30,385 bases of DNA from Dorea sp. CAG:317 (GTDB lineage Bacteria; Bacillota; Clostridia; Lachnospirales; Lachnospiraceae), in assembly GCA_000433535.1 (NCBI GenBank), contig FR892672.1, positions 26,077 to 56,461 of the forward strand, in the 5' to 3' direction. Every line of letters starts with the position of its first letter. Within the stretch, counting starts at the first letter, position 1. Below, piece by piece: positions 7,497-15,357 of this stretch. Under the pieces are notes generated by a model. It was not told the DNA's origin. It did not search any database and worked only from the letters and a program-made list of their open reading frames with translations. Position numbers and translations under genes: made by a program.

Positions 7497-8333
7497 TTAC
7501 TGAAGCTCTACTTCCTTCTCTTTCACTCCGCGCACAACAAAACGGTGTTCATCACTGGCTGCGGTACATGTAGAAAGCGTAACAACCGTATCGTCCGTTG
7601 TCACCTTCACCCCAGTATCGTAATCGGCCTCTTTCATCGTCATATCAAGGAATGTCTGATATTCTTCGTCACTGGCAAAGGAGGTCAGATACGTATCGGA
7701 CGTATCAAGCACCTGACCAACCGAGTAGATTTTATAAGTAATCTCTCTTCCGTCCGGCGTATAAATATAGAAATATGGATTTTCTTTCCAGAAATCTTCG
7801 TCTTTATATTCTTCCAGTTTGCGGAACATAGAACCGTCCTTCATACGGTGTCCGTAAATAATCGTATTCTTGTCTGTGAAATCAGAGCTTGCCGCCGCAT
7901 CAACAAATATTGCTCCCAACGTATTTTCATTCGCTGAAAATGTCTTGTGGAGATACAGGTCATTGTCCGCTCCCTGTACTACCGGATAATTGATCTGCGA
8001 AGGCTCCTTGTAAAATCTGATCCACCCCACAGTATCCTTATTGATCTTCATAAGCTCATCGAAATCAACCCGGAATTTTTCCTTATCATCCGCATTCTTG
8101 ATCGCCACATTTCTTACCTTCTCATATTCACTCTGTCCGTCTTTATAGCCTTTTCCTATCTGAAGTAATTTAAACGCAGACACGCAGAATACAACAATCG
8201 CAGCTACAAGGATCACGTTCAAAATCATATTTTTACGTCTCGCCTTCCGTGACTTTCTGCGCCCTCTGTGATGATTTGCTCTCTTACAATTCATTTCCTT
8301 TGATTTCCCATCTATCTTTCTCTTAGCCGACAT
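7497..8333 (-). CDS. srtB: class B sortase
   Basis: A membrane-anchored transpeptidase of 278 residues from the ATG at 8333. A strongly basic cytoplasmic N-terminus is followed by one membrane helix near residues 36-55 and the extracellular sortase barrel. Catalytic residues by motif are His in IIYGHRMKDGSMF (about 162), Cys in TLSTC (about 256) and Arg in EHRFVVRG (about 264). The extended helix region between His and Cys is the class B hallmark. Class B enzymes anchor iron-uptake proteins or build pili; no substrate with a sorting signal is visible here. A GTG three codons upstream is in frame, but the GGAG ribosome site fits the ATG better. Confidence 0.95.
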   Translation of the reverse strand: MSAKRKIDGKSKEMNCKRANHHRGRRKSRKARRKNMILNVILVAAIVVFCVSAFKLLQIGKGYKDGQSEYEKVRNVAIKNADDKEKFRVDFDELMKINKDTVGWIRFYKEPSQINYPVVQGADNDLYLHKTFSANENTLGAIFVDAAASSDFTDKNTIIYGHRMKDGSMFRKLEEYKDEDFWKENPYFYIYTPDGREITYKIYSVGQVLDTSDTYLTSFASDEEYQTFLDMTMKEADYDTGVKVTTDDTVVTLSTCTAASDEHRFVVRGVKEKEVELQ

Positions 8334-8401
8334 TTTCCTCACTCCAAGTCTTCATCATTTTCCACAGCTCTATCACTGCAGCCATCATCAATCTACGCTT
8401 T

Positions 8402-8430
8402 ATTTTAGCCGATTTTTCTTCACAGTACAA
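8402..8430 (-). promoter_or_regulatory. promoter of the sortase-DUF951-rfbB operon
   Basis: On the minus strand TTGTAC (8425-8430) and TAAAAT (8402-8407) lie 17 bases apart, about 70 bases before the sortase start. The match is good but rests on the two boxes alone. Confidence 0.55.
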
Positions 8431-8492
8431 GCATCATTCCCACAAAAGCAAAAAGGCTACAGTTATTTTATATTTTTTTAATTTCTGTTTTA

Positions 8493-8520
8493 TTGACTTT
8501 ACTTGCCATTATCGTATGAT
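8493..8520 (+). promoter_or_regulatory. promoter of the zinc-ribbon membrane protein gene
   Basis: TTGACT (8493-8498) and TATGAT (8515-8520) are 16 bases apart, directly ahead of an AGGAGG ribosome binding site at 8535-8540. Confidence 0.65.
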
Positions 8521-8543
8521 AATAATATATTTTCAGGAGGTTG

Positions 8544-8945
8544 ATGACTTTGAAAGAAAAATTTATGCGTTTTATGTATGGGCGGTACGGAGTAGACACT
8601 TTAGGCAAATATTCCCTCGGTGCGGGGCTTGCCACAATGGTGCTGTCCATCGTCTTTGACAGCTACACACTGTCACTCTTATCGTGGTTTTTTATCATTT
8701 TGACATATTTTCGAATGTTCTCTCGAAACCTGTACAAAAGATCCAGCGAGAACCAGACATTCCTAAACAAAACCTACAAACTCAGAACATGGTTCGGCAA
8801 GCAAAAGAATATACTCACACAAAGAAAAACACATCACATTTACCGCTGCCCGGGATGCAAGCAGAAAATCCGCGTTCCCCGCGGAAAAGGACGCATTGAA
8901 ATCCGCTGTCCGAAATGCCATACCACCTTCATCAAAAACAGTTAA
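8544..8945 (+). CDS. zinc-ribbon membrane protein, function unknown
   Basis: A protein of about 133 residues. A conserved N-terminal FMRFMYGRYGVDTLGKYSL segment is followed by two hydrophobic helices (about residues 26-60), a basic cytoplasmic stretch, and a C-terminal zinc ribbon YRCPGCKQKIRVPRGKG with partner RCPKCHTTF, giving two CxxC knuckles. Proteins of this layout are common in Lachnospiraceae and uncharacterised. The start is uncertain: the ATG at 8544 is only three bases from AGGAGG, while a TTG at 8550 has a better nine-base gap and would give a protein starting KEKF, as I recall homologues doing. It is the only plus-strand gene in the left half of the window besides queT. Confidence 0.85.
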   Translation: MTLKEKFMRFMYGRYGVDTLGKYSLGAGLATMVLSIVFDSYTLSLLSWFFIILTYFRMFSRNLYKRSSENQTFLNKTYKLRTWFGKQKNILTQRKTHHIYRCPGCKQKIRVPRGKGRIEIRCPKCHTTFIKNS

Positions 8946-8970
8946 ATCAATTTTGGACACCCCAAAATGT

Positions 8971-9013
8971 AATTTAGGACGTAGCATTTTGCAAAAATGC
9001 TACGTCCTAAATT
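8971..9013. terminator. 20-bp perfect inverted repeat, shared terminator between convergent genes
   Basis: AATTTAGGACGTAGCATTTT (8971-8990) pairs perfectly with 8994-9013 around a 3-base loop. It overlaps the stop codon of the minus-strand response regulator and follows the plus-strand zinc-ribbon gene, so it can end both transcripts. Its core GGACGTAGCA/TGCTACGTCC recurs at 19713-19745. A shorter stem ATTTTGG/CCAAAAT lies just before it at 8950-8968. Confidence 0.75.
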
Positions 9014-9701
9014 ATACCTTAAACCGATATCCTACGCCCCAGATTGTTTCGATATACTGTGGATTGGATGTATCCAGTTCAATCTTCTCGCGAATCTTTT
9101 TAATATGCACTGTTACGGTTGCAATATCACCCACAGACTCCATGTCCCAGATCTCCCTGAAGAGATCATCCTTCGTATACACATGGTTCGGATGCGCTGC
9201 CAGAAATGTTAATAAATCGAATTCTTTTGTCGTAAATGTTTTTTCTTCTCCATTTACCCATACGCGGCGGGCAGTTGTGTCTATCTTGAGTCCGCGAATT
9301 TCTATGATTTTGTTTTTCTCTGCTGCACTTCCGATCAAACGGTCGTATCTTGCCAGATGCGCTTTCACTCGCGCAACCAATTCGCTTGGACTGAATGGCT
9401 TCGTCATATAATCATCCGCTCCAAGTCCTAAGCCTCGTATTTTATCGATATCGTCCTTCTTTGCTGACACCATGATGATTGGCGTATTTTTTTCATTTCG
9501 GATCTTTCGGCAAATTTCAAATCCGTCTGCTCCCGGAAGCATCAGATCTAAGATAAAGAGATCGTAATCTCCGCCAAGTGCTTTTTCCAATCCAAGTGTC
9601 CCTTCATTGGCCACTTCTACTTCAAATCCAGACAGCTCCAGATAATCTTTTTCCAGATCTGCAATCGCTTCTTCATCTTCCACAATCAATATCTTACTCA
9701 T
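9012..9701 (-). CDS. OmpR/PhoB-family response regulator
   Basis: A 229-residue regulator. The receiver domain at residues 1-118 has the acidic pocket (VEDEE), phosphoacceptor Asp52 in FILDLMLPG and Lys101 in MTKPF. The C-terminal winged helix at about 130-229 includes FTTKEFDLLTFLAAHPN and the end QYIETIWGVGYRFKV. It is co-transcribed with the histidine kinase ahead of it, whose last 8 bases it overlaps. The target genes are not evident from the window. The order kinase then regulator is less common than the reverse, which is seen in the other pair here. Confidence 0.95.
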   Translation of the reverse strand: MSKILIVEDEEAIADLEKDYLELSGFEVEVANEGTLGLEKALGGDYDLFILDLMLPGADGFEICRKIRNEKNTPIIMVSAKKDDIDKIRGLGLGADDYMTKPFSPSELVARVKAHLARYDRLIGSAAEKNKIIEIRGLKIDTTARRVWVNGEEKTFTTKEFDLLTFLAAHPNHVYTKDDLFREIWDMESVGDIATVTVHIKKIREKIELDTSNPQYIETIWGVGYRFKV

Positions 9702-11190
9702 TTACCGGTACCTCCTGATATTTTCTAAGCACAAAATACATGGTTGTGCCTGTATTCTCTCTGCTGGTAGCCCATATCTTGCCGCCATGTTCTTCGATAA
9801 TTTTCTTTACAATCGACAAGCCGATTCCGCTTCCGCCCTTCGAAGAATTTCTGGAAGCATCTGTTCGATAAAATCTCTCGAATATATTCGGCAGGTCTTT
9901 GGCTGCGATTCCTTTTCCGTTATCTTCAATCTCTACCTGCACGAAATCTCCTACATCTTTAATTCTGAGATTAATCTTCCCTTTTTCCTTGTCCATATAT
10001 TTCACAGAATTGTTGACGATATTGTGGATCACACGTGTGATCTGCTCCGCGTCCGCAATAACCTGCACTTCTTCTTCCACATAATTAAAATATCCGAACT
10101 CGACATTTTTTGCCTCCAGATCAAACGAAAGATCTTCTGCACAATCCGAGAAATAATCATTCACTGACAAAATCTTGAAGTTATATGGGATACGATTCGT
10201 ATCAATCTTAGAATACAATGTCAATTCATTGATCAACGTATCCATCTCATTTGCTTTATTGTAAATGGTCCGAATATATTTTTCCATTTTCTCCGGCGTA
10301 TCCGCCACACCATCCATGATTCCTTCCGCATAGCCTTTGATCGTCGTCACCGGTGTCTTCAGATCATGGGAAATGTTACTGATCAGTTCTTTATTTTCTT
10401 TATCAAAAGCAACCTTCTCTTCCGCGGTATCTTTTAGTCTCTGGCGCATATCCTCCAAGTCTCGGCTGAGCTGTCCCAACTCATCATCTGCCTCTGTCGG
10501 GATCTCAAAATCCAGATCTCCGGTCTGTATCCTTCTTGCCGCTACACGCATCTTATTAAGGGGACCCATAATTCCACGGTAGATCCAGACAATCAGAAGA
10601 AATGCTGTCAATACAAGCACAATGGCCACGCCAAACATCATATCCATCACAAACTCTTCTACTTCCGGAATCACATTGCTGATGTTGGTGACAATAAATG
10701 CACTTCCCTGTTCCCCTGCCGGATAGACGAAATCCACCTGCTTGACAAGCGCCTGTACCTCTCCGCCAAGATAAATACCATTTTTTGACGTCGTCGCAGA
10801 ATCCCCGTAATCAGGAAGCTGACAGATAACTTTCTCCACCTTTCCTGCATCTGCGCCGGTATATACGATCGTCTGATCCTTCCGCACAAGAAGATAGGAC
10901 TTCTTTTCTTTCAGGCGCTGATTAAAACCATCTAAATATGTTGCGTCTTCCATTTCTCCGGAATGCAGATCTGCCATCTCTTCCAGTTCGCGATATGGCT
11001 TTTCCGTTAGATTCGACAGCACCTGCGTAGAATTCGACAAAGATTCCACCGTTGCACCGGAAATGCCATACGTTTCTTCAATTGCTCCCGCCTGGATTCT
11101 CCACATGATCAGCACCATCGCAATGGAGAGTATGACCGGTATTAATGTAATTGTTAAAAAGGCAATAGACAACCTTGTTCTCAACTTCAT
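9694..11190 (-). CDS. membrane sensor histidine kinase
   Basis: A 498-residue kinase with membrane helices near residues 7-30 and 182-204 enclosing an extracellular sensor of about 150 residues. A HAMP domain follows (about 205-257), then HisKA with the phosphoacceptor His275 in ISNISHDLKTP. The ATPase domain has the N box NIVNNSVKYMD, G1 box DNGKGI, F box and G2 box GGSGIGLSIVKKI. All catalytic boxes are intact. The signal is unknown. The gene overlaps its regulator (TGA/ATG overlap) and is preceded by an extended -10 promoter lying next to the metK terminator. Confidence 0.95.
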   Translation of the reverse strand: MKLRTRLSIAFLTITLIPVILSIAMVLIMWRIQAGAIEETYGISGATVESLSNSTQVLSNLTEKPYRELEEMADLHSGEMEDATYLDGFNQRLKEKKSYLLVRKDQTIVYTGADAGKVEKVICQLPDYGDSATTSKNGIYLGGEVQALVKQVDFVYPAGEQGSAFIVTNISNVIPEVEEFVMDMMFGVAIVLVLTAFLLIVWIYRGIMGPLNKMRVAARRIQTGDLDFEIPTEADDELGQLSRDLEDMRQRLKDTAEEKVAFDKENKELISNISHDLKTPVTTIKGYAEGIMDGVADTPEKMEKYIRTIYNKANEMDTLINELTLYSKIDTNRIPYNFKILSVNDYFSDCAEDLSFDLEAKNVEFGYFNYVEEEVQVIADAEQITRVIHNIVNNSVKYMDKEKGKINLRIKDVGDFVQVEIEDNGKGIAAKDLPNIFERFYRTDASRNSSKGGSGIGLSIVKKIIEEHGGKIWATSRENTGTTMYFVLRKYQEVPVNE

Positions 11191-11210
11191 ATGCTCTGTC
11201 CTCCGCCTTC

Positions 11211-11216
11211 AGTATA
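11211..11216 (-). promoter_or_regulatory. extended -10 promoter for the histidine kinase operon
   Basis: On the minus strand TATACT is preceded by TGC, an extended -10 box, and lies about 20 bases before the kinase ATG. The -35 region would fall inside the metK terminator hairpin and shows no clear box, so the call is tentative. Confidence 0.4.
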
Positions 11217-11221
11217 GCATG

Positions 11222-11249
11222 AAAAAGGGCGCCTCTCACCAAAGCGCCC
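11222..11249 (-). terminator. terminator after metK
   Basis: On the minus strand GGGCGC pairs with GCGCCC around an 11-nt loop and is followed by TTTTTC. It stands 20 bases after the metK stop codon. Confidence 0.85.
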
Positions 11250-11268
11250 ATAAACTTTTATTAAAATT

Positions 11269-12456
11269 TTATAAATAGGATTTGAGGATTTCTGCCTTGT
11301 CTGTTTTCTCCCATGACAGGTCAAGATCCGTTCTTCCAAAATGGCCGTATGCTGCTGTCTGCTTGTAGATTGGTCTTCTAAGATCAAGCATTTCGATGAT
11401 TCCTGCCGGACGAAGATCAAAGTTTTCACGAATGATCTCTACCAGCTTCTCCTCAGAGAGTTTTCCTGTTCCGAATGTGTCTACCATGATAGATGTCGGG
11501 TGTGCCACACCGATCGCATAAGAAAGCTGAATCTCACACTTCTTAGCAAGTCCTGCTGCCACAATGTTTTTCGCAACGTAACGCGCTGCATATGCTGCTG
11601 AACGGTCTACTTTTGTACAGTCTTTACCGGAAAATGCACCGCCGCCGTGACGTGCCATTCCACCGTACGTATCTACGATGATCTTACGTCCTGTAAGTCC
11701 GCTGTCTCCGTGCGGACCACCGATTACGAAACGTCCTGTCGGGTTAATGTAGAATTTTGTATCTGCATCTACCATTCCCTCCGGGATAATCGCATCGAAC
11801 ACGTGCTTCTTAATGTCTTCATGGATCTGCTCCTGTGTAACATCCGGATCGTGCTGTGTAGACAATACTACTGCATCTAATCTCTTCGGAACTCCATTTT
11901 CATCATACTCTACCGTCACCTGTGTTTTTCCGTCCGGTCTTAAATACGGAAGTGTTCCGTTCTTTCTTACTTCTGTCAGTCTTCTTGAAAGCTTGTGTGC
12001 CAGTGAAATCGGATATGGCATAAGCTCCGGTGTCTCATCAGAAGCATATCCGAACATCATTCCCTGGTCTCCTGCTCCGATTGCTGCGATCTCTTCTTCT
12101 GTCATTTGATTTTCTTTTGCTTCCAGAGCTTTATCTACTCCCATAGCAATGTCGCTGGACTGTTCATCAATGGCTGTGATTACGCCACAAGTATCTGCAT
12201 CAAAGCCGAATTTTCCTCTTGTATAACCAATCTCTCTAACAGTATCTCTCACGATTTTCTGAATATCTACATATGCGTTTGTTGTAATTTCACCCATCAC
12301 AAGAACCATTCCTGTTGTCGTTGCTGTCTCACAGGCTACACGGCTCATCGGGTCCTGCTCCATCAGAGCGTCCAGAATTGCATCTGAGATCTGGTCGCAC
12401 ATTTTGTCCGGATGTCCTTCAGTTACTGATTCTGAGGTAAATAAAAATTTCTCCAT
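11269..12456 (-). CDS. metK: S-adenosylmethionine synthetase
   Basis: A 395-residue enzyme making S-adenosylmethionine from methionine and ATP. It starts MEKFLFTSESVTEGHPDK with the ATP-binding His in GHPDKMCDQISDA, and carries the family signatures GAGDQGMMFGYA and GGAFSGKDCTKVDRSAAY. The frame is open 16 codons further upstream, but the ATG at 12456 follows AGGAAG and fits the family start. It stands alone between a terminator and a SAM-I riboswitch, so synthesis of the enzyme is shut down when its product is plentiful. Confidence 0.98.
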   Translation of the reverse strand: MEKFLFTSESVTEGHPDKMCDQISDAILDALMEQDPMSRVACETATTTGMVLVMGEITTNAYVDIQKIVRDTVREIGYTRGKFGFDADTCGVITAIDEQSSDIAMGVDKALEAKENQMTEEEIAAIGAGDQGMMFGYASDETPELMPYPISLAHKLSRRLTEVRKNGTLPYLRPDGKTQVTVEYDENGVPKRLDAVVLSTQHDPDVTQEQIHEDIKKHVFDAIIPEGMVDADTKFYINPTGRFVIGGPHGDSGLTGRKIIVDTYGGMARHGGGAFSGKDCTKVDRSAAYAARYVAKNIVAAGLAKKCEIQLSYAIGVAHPTSIMVDTFGTGKLSEEKLVEIIRENFDLRPAGIIEMLDLRRPIYKQTAAYGHFGRTDLDLSWEKTDKAEILKSYL

Positions 12457-12518
12457 GTTCTTCTTCCTTTCTTTCGTACTTTCTCTGTCGGGGCTATCTT
12501 TCATTCTATGAAATACGC

Positions 12519-12560
12519 AGAGCCGCCTCGCGCCATAGGCGCTCAGTCGCGGTCACTCGC
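12519..12560 (-). other. GC-rich hairpin block between the SAM riboswitch and metK
   Basis: This stretch is far richer in G and C than its surroundings and holds the inverted repeat GCGCCATAGGCGC at 12530-12542. It lies after the riboswitch terminator, inside the metK leader. It looks like a small dispersed structured element, but I see no second clear copy here. Confidence 0.35.
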
Positions 12561-12709
12561 AAAAAAACAGCCCACAACAAGTGGACTGTTTATATCTTCA
12601 TAAATCAATCCTCTTATTGTTCGATTGCTCGCTCAGGTTGGCACCTTCCCATGACGGGGGTTGCCGCAGCTTCATAGATCCTTTGTATCTCCACTGCTCT
12701 GAATAAGAG
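12561..12709 (-). promoter_or_regulatory. SAM-I (S-box) riboswitch with terminator, controlling metK
   Basis: Read on the minus strand, the closing helix P1 is CTCTTATT (from 12709) with AATAAGAG (to 12611). Between these are the S-box signatures AGCAGTGGAG, GATCTATGAAGC, CGGCAACC and GAAGGTGCCAACCTGAGCGA, in the right order and spacing. The aptamer covers 12611-12709. It is followed by a 9-bp terminator stem (ACAGTCCAC with GTGGGCTGT) and seven Ts at 12561-12590. With S-adenosylmethionine bound, the terminator should form and stop transcription before metK. A promoter lies just ahead. Confidence 0.96.
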
Positions 12710-12742
12710 AAAGTTTGCATTATTTATTTTCGGTACTTATAA

Positions 12743-12771
12743 ACCTTACATCCTTTTATAGTAATTGTCAA
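12743..12771 (-). promoter_or_regulatory. promoter of the SAM riboswitch/metK transcript
   Basis: On the minus strand a perfect TTGACA (12766-12771) and TAAGGT (12743-12748) are 17 bases apart, about 30 bases before the aptamer and just after the murA stop codon. Confidence 0.75.
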
Positions 12772-12794
12772 GGATGAATTCCAGCTAATTTTTT

Positions 12795-14087
12795 TTAGCC
12801 GACTTTTAATTTAAATTTCTGGATTTCTCTCTCAGTCTCCACTTTTTCGATCAAGCCACCGATACTGCGGAGTTTTTCTTCGAAGCGCTCATATCCACGC
12901 TGAATGTAAACAATATCATCCACAATCGTAATTCCGTCTGTCGCAAGACCCGCAATACAAAGCGCAGCTCCCGCACGAAGATCCGGCGCACTGACTCTCG
13001 CTCCAGAGAATTTTTCTACTCCCTCGATGGTTGCAGAGTTTCCTTCTACTTTTATATTGGCTCCCATTCTCGCCAACTCATCCAGATATTTAAAACGATT
13101 TTCGAAAATACTCTCTGTGATCGTACTTGTCCCTTTGCAAAGAGCTAAGGTCACACCGATCTGTGGCTGCATATCTGTCGGGAATCCCGGATATGGCAGC
13201 GTCTTTACATGTGTGCTTGTAAGGCTGCCCTTTGACACAACGCGCACTGCATCATCAAATTCTTCCACTTCACATCCGATTTCTACTAATTTAGCAATTG
13301 TTGCCTCCAGATGCTTCGGAATTACGTTCAGCACAGTCACATCTCCTTTGGTAGCTGCCGCTGCGAACATAAATGTTCCTGCTTCAATCTGATCCGGAAT
13401 CACGGAATACTCTGTCCCATGAAGCTGTCTCACACCACGGATCTTAATAACATCTGTTCCTGCACCACGGATATTTGCACCCATACTGTTCAGGAAGTTT
13501 GCCACATCTACAACGTGTGGTTCCTTGGCAACGTTCTCCATAATGGTCTGTCCCTCTGCCATTGCCGCAGCCATCATCACATTGATCGTTGCTCCGACGC
13601 TCACCACGTCAAAATAAATATGCTTCCCTACCAGACGCTCTGCCTCTGCAATAATCTTACCATGCTCAATTTCAACTTCTGCACCAAGCGCACGGAATCC
13701 TTTCAAATGCTGATCGATCGGTCTGCTGCCGATATTACATCCTCCTGGAAGTGCAACTTCTGCATGCTTATATTTTCCAAGCAATGCTCCCAACAAATAG
13801 TAGGAAGCTCTGATCTTCTTGATATAATCATATTCAATACTGAAATCTCTGACCCCTCTGCCATTGATTCGAACCGTATGACGGTCCACACGCTGAACAT
13901 CTGCTCCAATTCCTGTAATTGCATCTAACAGGACATTGATATCATTTACGTCCGGCAGATTGTCAATTTTCACAGTTTCATCTGCCATAATAGCTGCAGC
14001 GAGAATTGCAAGTGCCGCATTTTTTGCGCCACCAATTTCAACCTCTCCCACTAATGGATGGCCACCCTTAATAATATATTGCTCCAT
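12795..14087 (-). CDS. murA: UDP-N-acetylglucosamine 1-carboxyvinyltransferase
   Basis: A 430-residue enzyme of the EPSP synthase fold. It transfers enolpyruvate from phosphoenolpyruvate to UDP-GlcNAc, the first committed step of peptidoglycan synthesis, and is the fosfomycin target. The start IIKGGHPLVGEVEIGGAKNA carries Lys22-Asn23, and the active-site cysteine is at residue 117 in LPGGCNIGSRPIDQH, so the enzyme should be fosfomycin-sensitive at that position. The Cys loop reads NIGSRPID rather than the usual AIGPRPID. The ribosome binding site GAGGTG lies six bases before the ATG. No clear terminator follows; the metK promoter begins almost at once. Confidence 0.97.
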   Translation of the reverse strand: MEQYIIKGGHPLVGEVEIGGAKNAALAILAAAIMADETVKIDNLPDVNDINVLLDAITGIGADVQRVDRHTVRINGRGVRDFSIEYDYIKKIRASYYLLGALLGKYKHAEVALPGGCNIGSRPIDQHLKGFRALGAEVEIEHGKIIAEAERLVGKHIYFDVVSVGATINVMMAAAMAEGQTIMENVAKEPHVVDVANFLNSMGANIRGAGTDVIKIRGVRQLHGTEYSVIPDQIEAGTFMFAAAATKGDVTVLNVIPKHLEATIAKLVEIGCEVEEFDDAVRVVSKGSLTSTHVKTLPYPGFPTDMQPQIGVTLALCKGTSTITESIFENRFKYLDELARMGANIKVEGNSATIEGVEKFSGARVSAPDLRAGAALCIAGLATDGITIVDDIVYIQRGYERFEEKLRSIGGLIEKVETEREIQKFKLKVG

Positions 14088-14156
14088 ATATTACACCTCT
14101 GATTTTTCTTCTATTCTCTATCTAGCAAATTCTAATCTATGTCCATACCCTTTGAC

Positions 14157-14184
14157 ATTATAACACATTTTCCCTGTTTGTAAA
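14157..14184 (-). promoter_or_regulatory. promoter of murA
   Basis: On the minus strand TTTACA (14179-14184) and TATAAT (14157-14162), preceded by TGTGT, are 16 bases apart. An imperfect dyad TTACAC-TT-GTGTAA lies just upstream at 14192-14205. Confidence 0.65.
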
Positions 14185-14219
14185 ATATTTTTTACACTTG
14201 TGTAACTATTTCGTAATAT

Positions 14220-14720
14220 TTACAGTGCCTCAAGCGCCTCCAAAACACGAGAAACTGTTTCCTTGAAATCAATGCCGTCTTCGCAAATGGTAATGTCGGC
14301 ATATTTCTCAAAAAGCGGTACTCTCTCATCATACAAATCTCTCAGTGTCTGTCCGTCTTTCAGCACAACACCACGATTTTTTGCATTGAGCAATCTGCTG
14401 TTTATTGTTTCAAAAGAAGCTTGCAAATATACTATTTTTCCGATCTCTTTGTAGTGCTTCATAGCATTTTCGCAATAAACCACACTGCCACCCGGAGAAA
14501 TCACTGCATTATGTGCCTCCACGCCGGCATTTACCCGGTCTTCAACTTTCAGGAATCCATCATTCCCCTGTTCTTCAATGATTTCTTTTAACAGCTTTCC
14601 TTCCTGTTCCTGAATCAGAAGATCTGTATCAATAAACTGATATCCTAAACGTTTTGCCGTCACAACTCCGACTGTACTTTTTCCGACTGCCGGCATACCA
14701 ATAAAAATAATATTATCCAT
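14220..14720 (-). CDS. shikimate kinase-like P-loop kinase, divergent
   Basis: A 166-residue nucleoside-monophosphate-kinase fold protein of normal shikimate kinase length. The Walker A is GMPAVGKST (residues 8-16), the DTD motif sits near residue 33, and the end ERVPLFEKYADITI matches the ERxPLYEExAD segment of AroK. Two features differ from true AroK: the shikimate-binding Arg of GFRxxE is Leu here (GFLKVE), and the GGG motif reads PGGS; the lid has NRGVVL in place of RPLL. It lies 130 bases ahead of murA, not with aro genes. It may phosphorylate another small molecule. Confidence 0.8.
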   Translation of the reverse strand: MDNIIFIGMPAVGKSTVGVVTAKRLGYQFIDTDLLIQEQEGKLLKEIIEEQGNDGFLKVEDRVNAGVEAHNAVISPGGSVVYCENAMKHYKEIGKIVYLQASFETINSRLLNAKNRGVVLKDGQTLRDLYDERVPLFEKYADITICEDGIDFKETVSRVLEALEAL

Positions 14721-14813
14721 CGCTTGGCTTCCTTTATCTGCTGTATCTTTTCAAGGTTACGTGGAGGTATTCTAACACATCTTCTCGCATTCGTCTACTT
14801 TTTATAGCGAGAA

Positions 14814-15167
14814 TCAATAAAACTTTCTTTTTTCTCTGCGTTCACGCCTTCTCAAAAGCAGTTCCTGACATAACATCACCTGAATAAGATCCAGAAGCCA
14901 TACTCCCGGATTTTCTTCTTCCTCCTGCGCTCTTTCATAGATTCTCTTCGTCATGAAACGAAGCTGCAAACGGTCCGGATATTCGTCATAGATCATACTG
15001 GAACTATATTCCAGACGGTCACACTCTTCTTCTACAAGCGGAAGCACACGCTTTGCTGTGTCCGGATAAGTACTCTTCATATAATCATAATCCATCCGGT
15101 CCGTCCGCTCTGTTCCATACATGAAGAACTCCGGATAAGCCATATAATAAGGGATTTTGTTATGCAT
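14814..15167 (-). CDS. conserved hypothetical protein
   Basis: A 117-residue soluble protein, rich in Tyr, Arg and Glu, with no signal peptide or membrane helix. It starts MHNKIPYYMAYPEFFMYG and ends with a basic LLLRRRERREKRKFY tail. I recall similar proteins in Lachnospiraceae but no assigned function. The ribosome binding site AGGAG precedes the ATG. A -10 box TATACT (15201-15206) next to a 13-bp palindrome suggests it is transcribed on its own and perhaps regulated. Confidence 0.75.
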   Translation of the reverse strand: MHNKIPYYMAYPEFFMYGTERTDRMDYDYMKSTYPDTAKRVLPLVEEECDRLEYSSSMIYDEYPDRLQLRFMTKRIYERAQEEEENPGVWLLDLIQVMLCQELLLRRRERREKRKFY

Positions 15168-15200
15168 ATCTATACGCTCCTGTAAATAAGTATCTACCTT

Positions 15201-15222
15201 AGTATATGTGGGATGCCATCCC
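15201..15222 (-). promoter_or_regulatory. -10 box with adjoining palindromic operator candidate
   Basis: On the minus strand TATACT (15201-15206) is preceded three bases upstream by the perfect palindrome GGGATGGCATCCC (15210-15222). The palindrome fills the space between -10 and -35, where a repressor dimer would block the polymerase. Confidence 0.4.
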
Positions 15223-15258
15223 GTGGTGATTGTGATTGCTATTTCTTATCCTTGTTCC

Positions 15259-15280
15259 ATTCCGGACAAATTCCGGACAA
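15259..15280. repeat. two tandem copies of an 11-bp repeat
   Basis: ATTCCGGACAA occurs twice with no gap, at 15259-15269 and 15270-15280, ending three bases before the -35 box of the queT promoter. One helical turn per copy fits a pair of regulator sites on one face of the DNA. Confidence 0.6.
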
Positions 15281-15283
15281 ACC

Positions 15284-15312
15284 TTGATTTTTGTACTTCT
15301 CCATGCTAAACT
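15284..15312 (+). promoter_or_regulatory. promoter of the queT transcript
   Basis: TTGATT (15284-15289) and TAAACT (15307-15312) with a 17-base spacer and a TGC extended -10. It would give a leader of nearly 200 bases before queT. Confidence 0.6.
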
Positions 15313-15357
15313 ATTATCCGTTACAAAAACCCGAAAAACAAGGTCTTACAAGGGTTT

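Noticed and set aside
13311..13928. Long plus-strand open frame of about 205 codons opposite murA
   Set aside because: It is antisense to an undoubted murA gene and has Cys/His/Ser-rich, low-quality composition with no ribosome site.
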